Part shown: piece after piece, positions 18,319 through 30,016 of the stretch
How positions within the stretch are numbered: position 1 is the first letter of the stretch
Layout of the letters: each line of letters begins with the position of its first letter
DNA from: Roseovarius mucosus DSM 17069
GTDB lineage: Bacteria > Pseudomonadota > Alphaproteobacteria > Rhodobacterales > Rhodobacteraceae
Reading direction: 5' to 3'
Assembly (NCBI RefSeq): GCF_000768555.3
Contig: NZ_KN293981.1
Location: 62,001 to 126,000 of the forward strand
DNA length: 64,000 nt
Translations under genes and position numbers: made by a program
The notes under the pieces: model-generated
Seen by the model: the letters and a program-made list of their open reading frames with translations, nothing else
Told to the model about the DNA's origin: nothing
Database searches by the model: none

Positions 18319-21300
18319 GCGATTGCCGCCAAAGAGGCGCGTCACAATAACAAAGAAGAGTGGCACGAACACCACGCCGAGCACCGTGCCCGAGATTGTT
18401 CCGCTCAGCACGCCAGACCCGATGGCATTGCGCCCACCCGACCCCGCGCCGGAACTTAGAACCAGCGGCAGGACACCCAAGGAGAATGCCATGGAGGTCA
18501 TGATGATCGGGCGGAACCTCTGGCGCGCGGCCTCGGTCACGGCCTCGAGAATACTCTCCCCCGCCTCATAGCGTTCTCGGGCGAACTCCACGATCAGGAT
18601 TGCGTTCTTGCCGGTCAGGCCCACCACGGTGAGCAATCCAACCTGAAAGAACACACCATTCTCGAAACCACCGATCCACGCGCCGGTCAAAGCACCGACG
18701 ATGCCAATGGGCATGGCCAGCATAACTGCAAAGGGAATCGACCAGCTTTCGTAAAGCGCTGCCAACGATAGGAATACCGCCGCCAGGGATAGCGCGTAGA
18801 GAAGCGGCGCCTGATTGCCCGACTCCCGCTCTTCCAGAGACAGCCCTGTCCAGGCCAGCTCATAGCCTTGCCCCAGTTGCGCCACCAGACGCTCCATCTC
18901 AGCCATCGCCTCGCCGGTCGAGACACCGGGCGCCGGCGTGCCCTGCAACTGCACCGATGGGATGCCATTGTAGCGATACAGCCCCTGCGCGCCATAATCC
19001 CATCGCCCTTCGGCGAAGTTTGAAAACGGAACCAGCCCGCCGCTGGCATTGCGCACCCGCCATTTGTCGATATCGGTGGGCTGCGCCCGCGCTTCGGCCT
19101 CGCCCTGAACATAGACCCGCTTGATCCGGCCCTGATCGAGGAAGTCGTTCACATAGCTGCCCGCCCAGGCAATCTGGAGAAGCTGCCCAACATCCGTGGG
19201 TGTCAGCCCCATCGCCCCTGCCTTGCGCCAGTCGATATCAAGATTGTATTGCGCCGCGTCCTCTAGCCCGTTGGGGCGTGCCGAGGCGATGAGATCGCTT
19301 TGCGCCGCCATGCCCAGCAATTGATTGCGCGCCGCCATAAGGTCCGCATGGCTCTGCCCGGCCCGCGCCTGAAGGTAGAAATCAAACCCCGAGACGTTGC
19401 CCAGTTCGATCACCGAAGGCGGCACCACCGGGAATACCATCGCATCGCGGATCTGGCTGAAGGCGCCAAAGGCGCGCCCGGCAAGCGCTTGCACACTCTG
19501 CCCCGGTTCAGTCCGGTCTTTCCAATCCTTGAGTTGGACAAAGGCCAGACCCATGTTCTGCCCATTGCCCGAAAAGCTGAACCCCACGACGCCGAACAAG
19601 GAGTTCACGACATCGGTTTCCTGTTCAAGGTAATAGTCCTCGACCTGCTTGACCACCTCCAGCGTGCGCTCCGCGCTTGATCCGGTGGGCGTCTGGATGA
19701 GGGTGAAAAGAATACCCTGATCCTCTTCGGGCAGGAACCCGGTAGGTGTGCGCAGAAACATCAATGCCATACCCAAGGCGAGCGCCAAATAAACCACGAA
19801 GACCCGCACCGGGCGGCGCACGGACCAACCGACCGTGCCGCCATAGCCATTGGTCAACTTGCCAAAGCCCGCGTTGAACCATGCAAAGGGTCCGCGTGCA
19901 GCACCATGCCCCTTGGCCTTGAGCAGGGATGCGCAGAGTGCGGGCGTCAGAGTGATTGCCACCACCACCGACAGCGCCATGGCCGACACAATGGTGATTG
20001 CGAATTGCTGATAGATCACGCCGGTAGAGCCGGGAAAGAACGCCATCGGCACGAACACGGCCGAGAGCACCATTGCAATGCCCACCAACGCGCCAGTGAT
20101 CTGGCCCATGGATTTATGCGTGGCCTCACGGGGTCCAAGCCCCTCTTCCTCCATGATCCGCTCGACGTTTTCCACAACCACGATTGCGTCATCGACCAAG
20201 AGGCCAATTGCCAGAACCATGGCCAGCATTGTCAGCGTGTTGATCGAGAACCCTGCCGCAGCCAGCACGCCGAAGGTGCCCAACAAGACAACCGGCACCG
20301 CGAGCGTCGGAATGAGTGTCGCGCGCAGGTTTTGCAGGAAAAGGAACATCACGAGAAACACGAGGCCAATCGCTTCGAACAGGGTCTTGACCACTTCCTT
20401 GATCGAAATCTCGACAAACGGCGTGGTGTCATAGGGGATCACGTAATCCACACCCTCGGGGAAGAAGCGGGCGAATTCTGCCATCCGGTCCTTGATCGCG
20501 CGCGCAGTGTCGAGGGCATTCGCCCCCGGTGCCAGCGTGATCGCCATGCCCGCCGCCGGATCTTTGTTGAACCGCGCCGTGGTGGCATAGTTTTCCGCCC
20601 CGATCTCCACGCGTGCCACATCGTCGAGCAGCACCAGACCGCCGTCGGTCTCGGCGCGCAGCACGATCTGGCGGAAATCCTCGGGCGAGCTCAAGAGCGA
20701 TTGCGCGGTGATCGTGGCGTTGAGCTGCTGGCCCTCAACGGTGGGGCGTGCACCAAAGGACCCCGCTGAAATCTGCGCATTCTGCGCCGAAACCGCCGCC
20801 ACCACATCCGAAGGGGTCAGGCCAAACCCCGCCAGCTTGGACGGATCGAGCCAGATGCGCATCGCATATTGCGCGCCAAAGACATTTACCGATCCGACGC
20901 CTTCGATCCGGCTCAGCTCGTCCACAAGGTTCGTGACCATGTAGTCCGACAGGTCCACTTGGTCGAGCGTGCCATCGGTCGAGATCATGCCCACCACCAT
21001 CAGGAACCCGGCCGAGGACTTCTCAACCGTGATGCCCTGTCGTTGCACGATTTCGGGCAAGAGCGGCGTGGCCTGTCCAAGTTTATTCTGCACCTGCACC
21101 TGCGCGATATCCGCATCGGTGCCGGTCTCGAATGTCAGCGTCACCTCTGCGCTGCCAGCCGACGTCGAGCGCGACGAGAAGTAGCGCAAGCCATCCAGGC
21201 CGGTCATCTGCTGCTCGATCACCTGCGTGACCGTATTGGCCACCGTGTCGGCCGAGGCACCGGGATAGGTGGCCGTCACCGTGACCGAGGGCGGCGCAAT

Positions 21301-21411
21301 CTGCGGATATTGCGCGACCGGCAGGATCAGGATGGCCAGCACCCCGACCCCCATGATGAGGATCGAAATGACCCAAGCGAACACCGGGCGGTCGATAAAA
21401 AAGCTGGCCAT
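18307..21411 (-). CDS. RND multidrug efflux permease (AcrB/HAE1 type)
   Basis: A 1034-residue inner-membrane pump of full family length. Helix 4 carries the paired acidic proton-relay residues in [16 protein letters not shown], helix 10 has the essential Lys in [17 protein letters not shown], and the opening [19 protein letters not shown] is typical. With the upstream adaptor it would form a proton-driven export complex. No outer-membrane TolC-type gene is adjacent, so a channel encoded elsewhere is presumably used. The gap to the adaptor gene is 24 bases. Confidence 0.95.
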   Translation of the reverse strand: MASFFIDRPVFAWVISILIMGVGVLAILILPVAQYPQIAPPSVTVTATYPGASADTVANTVTQVIEQQMTGLDGLRYFSSRSTSAGSAEVTLTFETGTDADIAQVQVQNKLGQATPLLPEIVQRQGITVEKSSAGFLMVVGMISTDGTLDQVDLSDYMVTNLVDELSRIEGVGSVNVFGAQYAMRIWLDPSKLAGFGLTPSDVVAAVSAQNAQISAGSFGARPTVEGQQLNATITAQSLLSSPEDFRQIVLRAETDGGLVLLDDVARVEIGAENYATTARFNKDPAAGMAITLAPGANALDTARAIKDRMAEFARFFPEGVDYVIPYDTTPFVEISIKEVVKTLFEAIGLVFLVMFLFLQNLRATLIPTLAVPVVLLGTFGVLAAAGFSINTLTMLAMVLAIGLLVDDAIVVVENVERIMEEEGLGPREATHKSMGQITGALVGIAMVLSAVFVPMAFFPGSTGVIYQQFAITIVSAMALSVVVAITLTPALCASLLKAKGHGAARGPFAWFNAGFGKLTNGYGGTVGWSVRRPVRVFVVYLALALGMALMFLRTPTGFLPEEDQGILFTLIQTPTGSSAERTLEVVKQVEDYYLEQETDVVNSLFGVVGFSFSGNGQNMGLAFVQLKDWKDRTEPGQSVQALAGRAFGAFSQIRDAMVFPVVPPSVIELGNVSGFDFYLQARAGQSHADLMAARNQLLGMAAQSDLIASARPNGLEDAAQYNLDIDWRKAGAMGLTPTDVGQLLQIAWAGSYVNDFLDQGRIKRVYVQGEAEARAQPTDIDKWRVRNASGGLVPFSNFAEGRWDYGAQGLYRYNGIPSVQLQGTPAPGVSTGEAMAEMERLVAQLGQGYELAWTGLSLEERESGNQAPLLYALSLAAVFLSLAALYESWSIPFAVMLAMPIGIVGALTGAWIGGFENGVFFQVGLLTVVGLTGKNAILIVEFARERYEAGESILEAVTEAARQRFRPIIMTSMAFSLGVLPLVLSSGAGSGGRNAIGSGVLSGTISGTVLGVVFVPLFFVIVTRLFGGNRTKE

Positions 21412-21435
21412 GCGGAATATCCTCTGCCCGGTCGG

Positions 21436-22563
21436 TTACTGTTGTGGCGCGGCGGCGCGCTCTTCGGGGGCGACCGTGGCACCGGGGGCGGTTTTCTGGA
21501 ACCCGGCCACCATCACGCGATCACCGGGGTTCAGCCCTTCCTCTACCACCCAGGCATTGCCACGATTCTGAATGACGCTCAGCGCGCGTTCCTCGATCAC
21601 GCCGTCACCTTTGACCACCCAAGCCATAGGCCGCCCGCGTCGGTCGCGGACTACCCCTTCTTGCGGCACGAGATAGACGTCGCGGGCCACCTCGACGGGC
21701 ATTTCCACCTGCACATACATACCCGGCAAAAGCAGCAGATCGGGATTGTCGAACTGCATCCGCAGCGTGACGACCCCGGTTTGTGGATTTACATTCGGTT
21801 CCGCCGCCTTGAGCTCTCCGGTTTCGCTGTAATCCGAGCCGTCTGCCAACTTTAGGCGTACCGTCGCATCTGCGCCGGCAAGATCGCGCTCGGTTTCGCC
21901 GCGCCGCCACCTCAGCAAATCTGCGGCGGATTGTGTAACATCGACGTAAACTGGGTTGATATTGCGGATCACGGTCAGGGGTTGAGACTGGCTTGCGGTC
22001 ACAAGCGCACCCTGCGACGTTAGCGACAGGCCAATCCGCCCCGAAAGCCGCGCGCGAATGGTGGTCCGCGACAGTTCGATCTCGGCGGAATTGAGCTGCG
22101 CTTCGGCCAACTCAAGCCCCGCAGCGGCAGCATCGCGGGTCGATGTGGCCTCGTCCAGAGCCTGTTCACTGGCGACGTTGCGCGATTGCAATTCGACCAG
22201 ACGCTGCGCCTCGCGCTCTGCTGCGCGCAACTGCGCGGCGGCCTGCGCCACACCGGCGCGGGCCTGCCGCACGGCGGCCTCATACGTCGCCTTGTCGATC
22301 TGATAGAGCGGATCACCCTCGGTTACATCTGCGCCCTCTTCGAACAGCCGTTCGGTGATGATCCCGTTGACCTGCGGGCGCACTTCGGCCTCTGCCGAGG
22401 CCGCAACCCGCCCCGGCAAGAGAGAGGTCAGCGTCACGTCCTGCGGCGCAAGCGTTACCACGGTAACGGGCGTGGGCCCCTGCCCCTGTTGCGCTACGAC
22501 ACCCCCCGGCACGAGGCAGGCACAGAGCGCGAGCACGCGGATCATTCGGGGAAACGCAGCCAT
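21436..22563 (-). CDS. RND efflux periplasmic adaptor subunit (AcrA type)
   Basis: A 375-residue membrane fusion protein with a hydrophobic signal (RMIRVLALCACLVPGGVVAQ), the lipoyl half-motifs VRPQVNGIITERLFEEGADV and PLYQIDKATYEAAV, an alpha-helical hairpin rich in Ala/Glu, and the beta-barrel part with YVDVTQSAADLL. ATG at 22563 is chosen because AAAGGG lies at the right distance; a GTG at 22578 would add five residues. It bridges the inner-membrane permease and an outer-membrane channel. Confidence 0.93.
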   Translation of the reverse strand: MAAFPRMIRVLALCACLVPGGVVAQQGQGPTPVTVVTLAPQDVTLTSLLPGRVAASAEAEVRPQVNGIITERLFEEGADVTEGDPLYQIDKATYEAAVRQARAGVAQAAAQLRAAEREAQRLVELQSRNVASEQALDEATSTRDAAAAGLELAEAQLNSAEIELSRTTIRARLSGRIGLSLTSQGALVTASQSQPLTVIRNINPVYVDVTQSAADLLRWRRGETERDLAGADATVRLKLADGSDYSETGELKAAEPNVNPQTGVVTLRMQFDNPDLLLLPGMYVQVEMPVEVARDVYLVPQEGVVRDRRGRPMAWVVKGDGVIEERALSVIQNRGNAWVVEEGLNPGDRVMVAGFQKTAPGATVAPEERAAAPQQ

Positions 22564-22609
22564 CAGGGACCCTTTCACGATATGGATTGGCAGAACAGCG
22601 TCCGGTCGA

Positions 22610-22631
22610 TATAAAACGCCTGAGTTTTATA
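22610..22631. promoter_or_regulatory. Inverted repeat in the RND/TetR intergenic region
   Basis: TATAAAAC and GTTTTATA are perfect 8-bp arms with a 6-base spacer, 47 bases upstream of the adaptor start. It is a possible operator for the divergent TetR regulator or part of the efflux promoter. Confidence 0.4.
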
Positions 22632-22671
22632 AATATGACAATCGGGAAAATGGCAACAGCACAAGGCCGCG

Positions 22672-22688
22672 CGCACAACCGTTGTGCG
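22672..22688. promoter_or_regulatory. 17-bp palindrome, likely TetR operator
   Basis: CGCACAAC-C-GTTGTGCG is a perfect palindrome 27 bases upstream of the tetR-family start. Size, symmetry and position fit autoregulation and control of the divergent efflux genes. Confidence 0.5.
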
Positions 22689-22715
22689 AAAATGAGGCGA
22701 TAGGGTGTAGGTAGC

Positions 22716-23354
22716 ATGCAGCGCGACCAAGCCCAGAGCAAAATCCGTCGTGGCCGCCCTGTCACGCTCAGTTGCGAAGATCGGCGCGAGGCCATTTTTG
22801 CGGCGCTTGAGGCGGTACATGCAGAGCGCGGGCTGGACGGGGCCACAATGGAGGCGATCGCCGTGCGTGCGGGCATGTCCAAGAGGACGCTCTACACCGC
22901 CTTTGCCAGCCGCAGCACGCTCTTTCGCGCCTATATCGACAAGGTGGCCAACGGGTTCATTCGTCCCCTGCCCGACAGCGACACCGCCCTTCCAATCGCC
23001 GAGCGGTTAGAACGCGTGCTGTCGCAAGGTCGTCATCAGGGCTATGGCCTGCCGCTCGAAATCCTGCGGGCCTTTGTGGCCGAGGTGCCCCACGCGCCGG
23101 ACATAGGCCGCGATTTGGTCCAGACCCTGATGCGGCGCGATATGTGCATTCTCAAAGCTGAGTTGGAGCGAGGTTTGGCGCGCGGCGAAATCGCGGTCGA
23201 GGACACCACCGACGCAGCGCTGCTACTGCTTGACATGGTGCGGCCATGGCCGCTCGAGTCATTGCTCGATCCTGACTGTCTTGCCACGCCAGAGGCGCTC
23301 GCAACGCGGCAAAAATTGGCGATCCAGGTGTTTCTCAAGGGCCTTCAATCTTAG
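22716..23354 (+). CDS. TetR/AcrR-family transcriptional regulator
   Basis: A 212-residue protein with an N-terminal TetR helix-turn-helix (about residues 20-65; [21 protein letters not shown]) and a C-terminal all-helical ligand domain. It is transcribed divergently from the RND efflux operon with two palindromes between them, so repression of the pump is the likely role. Its end overlaps the convergent ureG end by 4 bases. Confidence 0.9.
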   Translation: MQRDQAQSKIRRGRPVTLSCEDRREAIFAALEAVHAERGLDGATMEAIAVRAGMSKRTLYTAFASRSTLFRAYIDKVANGFIRPLPDSDTALPIAERLERVLSQGRHQGYGLPLEILRAFVAEVPHAPDIGRDLVQTLMRRDMCILKAELERGLARGEIAVEDTTDAALLLLDMVRPWPLESLLDPDCLATPEALATRQKLAIQVFLKGLQS

Positions 23355-24013
23355 GCCCCCGATTCAAAAACCGCCGTCGCGCGCGACGGTTGCACCTGCA
23401 AGCCCCCCTCCTGCAACATGAAATCGACCACGGCATCAACGCCCAAGCCGAGGCGCAATTGCGCCAGCACATAGGGTTTGCCTGCACGGGCATGTGCGGT
23501 ATCGGCCTCCAGACGCGCCAGATCAACGCCCACGTAGGGGGCGAGATCCGTCTTGTTCACCACCAGAAGGTCCGATTTCGTCACTCCCGGTCCACGCTTG
23601 CGCGGAATGTCCTGACCGGCGGCGGTGTCGATAACATAGAGGGTGATATCCGCCAGTTCCGGGCTGAACGTGGCAGCAAGGTTGTCCCCGCCCGACTCGA
23701 TCAGGATCAGATCAAGATCAGGAAAGGCGGCCGACAGGTCATCCACCGCCGCCAAATTGATCGAGGCATCCTCGCGGATCGCCGTATGCGGGCAGCCGCC
23801 GGTTTCCACGCCCCGTATGCGGTCGGCGGGCAGCACCTGCGCCCGCATGAGATAGTCGGCATCCTCGCGGGTGTAGATGTCATTCGTGATCACCGCCATG
23901 GAACAGTGCTGCGCCAACGCGCGGGCCAGCATTTCGGTCAGCGTCGTCTTGCCCGCGCCCACCGGGCCGCCGATGCCCACGCGTAGCGGGCCGTTCATGC
24001 TTTTGGCTGTCAT
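23351..24013 (-). CDS. ureG: Urease accessory GTPase UreG
   Basis: A 220-residue SIMIBI GTPase with P-loop [13 protein letters not shown], the invariant [19 protein letters not shown] containing the Cys-Pro-His metal site, and [17 protein letters not shown]. It delivers nickel to apo-urease using GTP, together with UreE, UreF and UreD. Start overlaps the ureF stop by 4 bases (ATGA). It is the last gene of the urease operon. Confidence 0.97.
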   Translation of the reverse strand: MTAKSMNGPLRVGIGGPVGAGKTTLTEMLARALAQHCSMAVITNDIYTREDADYLMRAQVLPADRIRGVETGGCPHTAIREDASINLAAVDDLSAAFPDLDLILIESGGDNLAATFSPELADITLYVIDTAAGQDIPRKRGPGVTKSDLLVVNKTDLAPYVGVDLARLEADTAHARAGKPYVLAQLRLGLGVDAVVDFMLQEGGLQVQPSRATAVFESGA

Positions 24014-24642
24014 GTGCGGAATATCCTTACGTCCATGGTTTCGTGGCGCAGCGCCGCCAGATCGCCCGCCAGCGTGCAGGTTCCGATGTCGTCCAGTGTG
24101 GCGCTAGCGGCATGCTCTGCCAGCGTATGAATAGAGGGCAAAAGCCGCGCCAGAACCGCCTGCCCCTCGGTCTGACCCAGAGGCACATGCCGAATGCCGA
24201 TGGTCACGAGGTTGCCGGCAAAGCCCTGCAGATAGAGCGCGATCACATCCCTTTTGGGCAATCCCAATTCGGCCGCCGCCGCTCCTACCGATACGGGCAA
24301 GAGGCGCGCGGGCAAATGATGGCCTGTCATCCCTGCCACGCACCGCGTCAGAGCGGCCCCCTGTTCCAGACTTTCCCGCAAGCGTTCCGCGCAGGGTTGC
24401 AGCGCACGGGCAAGATCGTCGAGCGCATCGCACTCTCCCTCGAGCGCTTGCGCCAGCAGCACCGCATCCTGCCAGCCCGCGCCAAAGCGCAGGATATTCC
24501 CGAGCCAAGTCTCAAGACTGGCGGCATCATGCACCACACCCGATGCAATCTCGGCCTCTAGCCCGTGGGAATAAGCAAAAGCCCCGGTCGGAAAGGCGGG
24601 CGAGAGCCAGTGCACAAGGGTGAGATGGGAAAGGGTGAGCAT
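24010..24642 (-). CDS. ureF: Urease accessory protein UreF
   Basis: A 210-residue protein with the family opening [24 protein letters not shown] and the core [25 protein letters not shown]. UreF couples UreG GTP hydrolysis to nickel insertion in the UreDFG complex. It overlaps ureE (TGATG) upstream and ureG (ATGA) downstream. Confidence 0.95.
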   Translation of the reverse strand: MLTLSHLTLVHWLSPAFPTGAFAYSHGLEAEIASGVVHDAASLETWLGNILRFGAGWQDAVLLAQALEGECDALDDLARALQPCAERLRESLEQGAALTRCVAGMTGHHLPARLLPVSVGAAAAELGLPKRDVIALYLQGFAGNLVTIGIRHVPLGQTEGQAVLARLLPSIHTLAEHAASATLDDIGTCTLAGDLAALRHETMDVRIFRT

Positions 24643-25125
24643 CAGGCGTGGCTATGTGTGTGACCGTGATCATTCCCGCCATGATCATGCCCCATGGTGC
24701 GCCCCTTGCCATAGGCCCCGCCTTCGGGGCGGAACGGACCGGTGACGGGGGTCAGATCCGCCCCCAGATGCGCCAGCATCGCCTCGATCACATGGTCGCG
24801 CCGGATCGTCAGATGATCCGCACCGATCTGACAGGGCGTGTGCCGGTTGCCGATATGCCAGGCCAGCCGCGCCAGATCTCCGCGCACCTCGATCAGGTCC
24901 TCGGGGGGCCGCCTCGACGCCCACCGCGCGCCCATCCTCCAGCGCAAAGCCCCAGTGATCGTCCAGGTTCGTCACCTCTGCCAGATCGACCAGAAACGCG
25001 AGGCCGCCGCGCCCCACCAGTCGTTTGCGCCGCATCAGCCGCGCGTCATAATCGAGCACGACGGTATCTGCGATGCAGTGGGGCGCGTGATGCAGCAGGC
25101 GGCGGGTTACGGGCAGATCGGTCAT
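24642..25125 (-). pseudogene. ureE: Urease nickel chaperone UreE, frameshifted at a G6 tract
   Basis: The N-terminal half (MTDLPVTRRLLHHAP through DDHWGFALEDGRAVGVEAAP) and the C-terminal half (EDLIEVRGDLARLAWHIGNRH to the His-rich tail GHDHGGNDHGHTHSHA) are in different frames. They meet at a run of six G on the plus strand (24903-24908); five would restore one frame of about 160 residues, normal for UreE. The nickel-binding tail and GNRHTPCQI core are intact. Start at 25125 follows GAAGG. Either a recent mutation or a sequencing error in a homopolymer; flanking urease genes are intact. Confidence 0.88.
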
Positions 25126-25135
25126 GGTTTGGCCT

Positions 25136-26845
<1,710 letters not shown>

Positions 26846-27151
26846 TCAGAGATCTCCCATCACCTGTTGGTTAAAGCCGAACACCTGCCGCGTACCGCCA
26901 TAGGGGATGAGCCGCACCTCGCGGCTTTGGCCCGGCTCGAACCGCACGGCGGTGCCGGCGGGAATATCTAGGCGCTGCCCGCGGGCCGCAGTTCGGTCGA
27001 ACGAAAGCCCGCTATTGGCCTCGGCAAAGTGATAATGGCTACCCACCTGAACGGGCCTGTCGCCGGTATTGGCGACCATCAGCACCGTCACGGGCGCGCC
27101 CGCGTTAAGGGTGATCTCGCCCTCGGCGCACAGCACCTCGCCGGGGATCAT
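26846..27151 (-). CDS. ureB: Urease subunit beta
   Basis: A 101-residue subunit beginning MIPGEVL and containing [21 protein letters not shown] and [21 protein letters not shown], as in all UreB proteins. The start at 27151 overlaps the stop of the preceding small gene by 4 bases, which supports both being translated. Confidence 0.96.
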   Translation of the reverse strand: MIPGEVLCAEGEITLNAGAPVTVLMVANTGDRPVQVGSHYHFAEANSGLSFDRTAARGQRLDIPAGTAVRFEPGQSREVRLIPYGGTRQVFGFNQQVMGDL

Positions 27152-27309
27152 TTCCGCACCTTGGCCAGGACATAGCCCCCTGCCGCCGCGATGACACCGA
27201 CGACAGCCACCCACAGCGCGTCAATCCCATGCGGATGCAGATGAGGGCCGGAATGGGCCAGCGCCAGCGTGGGGGTAAGCAGGAAAAAGGCAACGGGATA
27301 GCGCATCAT
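27148..27309 (-). CDS. Small His-rich membrane protein inside the urease operon
   Basis: A 53-residue protein between ureA and ureB. It has a signal-like first helix ([15 protein letters not shown]), a short periplasmic stretch with a His cluster ([10 protein letters not shown]) and a second helix ([18 protein letters not shown]) with a Lys/Arg end. An AAGGA site precedes it (ATG at 27309 or 27306) and its stop overlaps the ureB start (ATGA). I do not recognise a named family. The His motif suggests nickel or other metal handling, which is inference. Confidence 0.75.
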   Translation of the reverse strand: MMRYPVAFFLLTPTLALAHSGPHLHPHGIDALWVAVVGVIAAAGGYVLAKVRK

Positions 27310-27319
27310 CAGATCCTTT

Positions 27320-27622
27320 TCAGCGAATGGGATTGTGAACGGTGACAAGTTTCGTGCCATCGGGAAAAGTCGCTTCGACCTGCACGGCATGGATCATTTG
27401 CGGAATGCCCTCCATGCATTGATCAGACGTAATCACATGCGCGCCCGCCTCCATAAGATCGGCGACCGTCCTCCCGTCGCGCGCGCCCTCGACCACGAAG
27501 TCGGTGATCAGCGCCACCGCCTCGGGGTGGTTGAGCTTGACCCCGCGCGCAAGCCTGCCGCGAGCGACCATCGCAGCCAGCGAAATCAATAGCTTGTCCT
27601 TTTCGCGGGGCGTGAGGTTCAT
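27320..27622 (-). CDS. ureA: Urease subunit gamma
   Basis: A 100-residue subunit beginning [20 protein letters not shown], with [21 protein letters not shown] and the conserved C-terminal [20 protein letters not shown]. It is the first structural gene, 12 bases after ureD. Confidence 0.97.
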   Translation of the reverse strand: MNLTPREKDKLLISLAAMVARGRLARGVKLNHPEAVALITDFVVEGARDGRTVADLMEAGAHVITSDQCMEGIPQMIHAVQVEATFPDGTKLVTVHNPIR

Positions 27623-27634
27623 CGCGTGTCTCTC

Positions 27635-28447
27635 CTAATTCTGCCAAACGCGGGGCAATGGGCTAGGGCGCAGAGCGCGCAAAAGGCGCATGATCTGGCG
27701 CTTGAGTGGCCACCCATCACCCGCCATGAGGCGGATCACCAACTTGCCGTCAAAGCCTGAGGCCCCGCCTGTCACGCCCTCTTCGGTCAACTCCGCCCGA
27801 GCGCGCCCGACCGCATCCACAGCCCCGGGCGCCACCAGAGCAAGCGTGGCAAATGCCCGCGCTCCGCACAAAACAGCAGGGCCTGCGGTCAACGCCTCAG
27901 CGACCAGATGCAACGGCTCTATCAGCACAGGGTGGCCCGCACGCATGATCCGGCGGGTATCGCGCAGGGTGACGTTTTCCAGCGTTTCGCCCATGGCCGC
28001 ACGGCCCAGAACGACGGCCTCGAGCATCAGGCAAGAGGCATCCTCGGCCAGATCGATAGTAGTCTCGCGATGCAGGTCGCTGCTGTCATAGAGGATGGTT
28101 TCCTGCGGCAACCAATCGAGATGCGCGCCAGCCCCGACAACATGCCGGACAGTGACATGCGCAGGCCCGCACGTGCTGCAATACGCGCGCTCGGCTGTTT
28201 GCGTGGTGGCGGTCGCCTGACATCCCGCTGCCAGATCAAGGCAATAGGCCAAGGTATCGCCCCCGGCCAAGCCGCCAGAGGTATTGAGAAAGACCACCTC
28301 GGGGCCAGATGCGCCGGAATGGATAAAGGCCTTGGCCGATCCCTCCTGATGCAACCGGTCAAGCCGCGTCCCCGCAGGGCCGGGCAAGAGGCCAACATGG
28401 GCCGCGCCGTGGCTACGCTGATGCAAGGGGGCAGGACAGGCGGTCAT
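27635..28447 (-). CDS. ureD: Urease accessory protein UreD
   Basis: A 270-residue protein with VVFLNTSGGLAGGDTLAYCLDL and LDWLPQETILYDSSDLHRETTIDL, which are UreD/UreH signatures. It binds apo-urease and receives nickel through the UreFG complex. It leads the urease operon, downstream of the urea ABC transporter, with a 129-base gap that shows no further gene. Confidence 0.94.
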   Translation of the reverse strand: MTACPAPLHQRSHGAAHVGLLPGPAGTRLDRLHQEGSAKAFIHSGASGPEVVFLNTSGGLAGGDTLAYCLDLAAGCQATATTQTAERAYCSTCGPAHVTVRHVVGAGAHLDWLPQETILYDSSDLHRETTIDLAEDASCLMLEAVVLGRAAMGETLENVTLRDTRRIMRAGHPVLIEPLHLVAEALTAGPAVLCGARAFATLALVAPGAVDAVGRARAELTEEGVTGGASGFDGKLVIRLMAGDGWPLKRQIMRLLRALRPSPLPRVWQN

Positions 28448-28576
28448 GGCAGATTCCGGGTTGCGACAGCACAGAGGCTACTCGTTGCGTCACGGCCCGC
28501 CAGTGGTCGCGCGCGTCAATCCAGCCTGAAACCCACGCGCCGCCCGCCAACGCCTATTTTTAACGCATACCGCCCA

Positions 28577-29272
28577 CTAAATAGACACCTCACGCAACAA
28601 CCGCGCGCGCTCGACTGTTGCCGCAGGTTCGGACAACCGCACCTCGCCACGGTTCAAGACCACCAGATCATCCGCCAACCCATAGGCGAAATCGAAATAC
28701 TGCTCGACCAGAACGATGGCGATTTCCCCTTCGTCGCGCAAAAGGCCGATCACCTCGCCAATCTGCTTGATGATATTGGGCTGGATGCCCTCGGTGGGTT
28801 CGTCAAGCAACAGCACCCGGGGCCGCGCAATCAGCGCGCGGGCAATGGCCAGTTGCTGCTGCTGCCCGCCCGACAGATCACCGCCGCGCCGGTCTTTCAT
28901 CTGTTCCAGCACCGGAAAGAGATCATAAATCCGTGGCGGAATCCGATGCTCTGACTTTGGCAGACAGGCAAAGCCGGTTTCGAGATTCTCGGTCACGGTC
29001 AGGAGCGGAAACACCTCGCGCCCCTGCGGCACATAGCCGATGCCCGCCCGCGCCGCCTGCGCCGCGCTGAGATGGTCCAACGCAACCCCATCCAGGGAAA
29101 TCTTACCCCCCGAGTAGGGATGCCGCCCGGCGATCGCCTTGAGGAGGCTGGTCTTGCCCACCCCGTTGGTACCCATGACCGCCGTCACCGCACCGGGACG
29201 CGCGGTCAGGCTGACTCCATGCAGGATTTGCGACGCGCCATAATGCAGCGTGAGGTTCTCGACGCTCAGCAT
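28577..29272 (-). CDS. urtE: Urea ABC transporter ATP-binding protein UrtE
   Basis: A 231-residue LivF-type ATPase with Walker A MGTNGVGKTSLL, signature LSGGQQQQLAIARAL and Walker B RVLLLDEPTEGIQPNI. The TEGIQPNI form is typical of UrtE. Three bases separate it from urtD. Confidence 0.94.
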   Translation of the reverse strand: MLSVENLTLHYGASQILHGVSLTARPGAVTAVMGTNGVGKTSLLKAIAGRHPYSGGKISLDGVALDHLSAAQAARAGIGYVPQGREVFPLLTVTENLETGFACLPKSEHRIPPRIYDLFPVLEQMKDRRGGDLSGGQQQQLAIARALIARPRVLLLDEPTEGIQPNIIKQIGEVIGLLRDEGEIAIVLVEQYFDFAYGLADDLVVLNRGEVRLSEPAATVERARLLREVSI

Positions 29273-29275
29273 CGC

Positions 29276-30016
29276 TCATCTCCCCAGATAGACATCAATC
29301 ACCTGTTGGTTTTGGGTCACGTGATCCAGACTGCCTTCGGCCAGAACCGAGCCTTCGTGCAGCACAGTCACCTTGCAACCAAGGCGGCGGATGAACTCCA
29401 TGTCATGCTCGATCACCACCACGGCGCGAGTTTCCGCCGCCCGTTTAAGAATGTCTGTGGTATGTTCGCGCTCGGCCGGGGTCATCCCGGCGGCGGGTTC
29501 GTCGACCAGCAGCAGGCGCGGGTCCTGCGCCAAGAGCATGCCAATTTCCAGCCATTGTTTTTGCCCATGGCTCAACTCTCCGGCGCGGCGCGCCAGCGCA
29601 TCGGAGAGGCCGATTTCCTCGGCCAGTTCGGCAATCCGGGCGGTTGCGGTCTTGGAACGGCGATAGAGCAGCACATCGAATGGCCCGCGCCTGGCCTTGA
29701 GCGCCATCGCTAGGTTCTCGCGCACGGTCTGCGCCTCAAAGACCGTCGGTTTCTGAAACTTGCGGCCAATGCCTGCGCGTGCAATCTGGCTCTCGCTCAA
29801 CCCCAGGAGCGAGACGTTCTTTTCGCCCCAGATCACCCGGCCCTCATCAGGCCGCGTCTTGCCGGTGACGATATCCATAAAGGTCGTCTTGCCCGCCCCG
29901 TTCGGCCCGATCACAGCGCGCAACTCTGGCTCTGCCACTTGAATGGACAGGTTGTTGATCGCGCGGAACCCATCGAAGGTAACAGAGACGCCCGAGACTT
30001 CGAGAAGCGTGGTCAT
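29276..30016 (-). CDS. urtD: Urea ABC transporter ATP-binding protein UrtD
   Basis: A 246-residue LivG-type ATPase with Walker A GPNGAGKTTFMDIVTGKTRPD, signature LSHGQKQWLEIGMLLAQ and Walker B LLLVDEPAAGMT. The KQWLEIGM signature separates UrtD from branched-chain amino acid LivG. It overlaps urtC by 4 bases. Confidence 0.95.
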   Translation of the reverse strand: MTTLLEVSGVSVTFDGFRAINNLSIQVAEPELRAVIGPNGAGKTTFMDIVTGKTRPDEGRVIWGEKNVSLLGLSESQIARAGIGRKFQKPTVFEAQTVRENLAMALKARRGPFDVLLYRRSKTATARIAELAEEIGLSDALARRAGELSHGQKQWLEIGMLLAQDPRLLLVDEPAAGMTPAEREHTTDILKRAAETRAVVVIEHDMEFIRRLGCKVTVLHEGSVLAEGSLDHVTQNQQVIDVYLGR

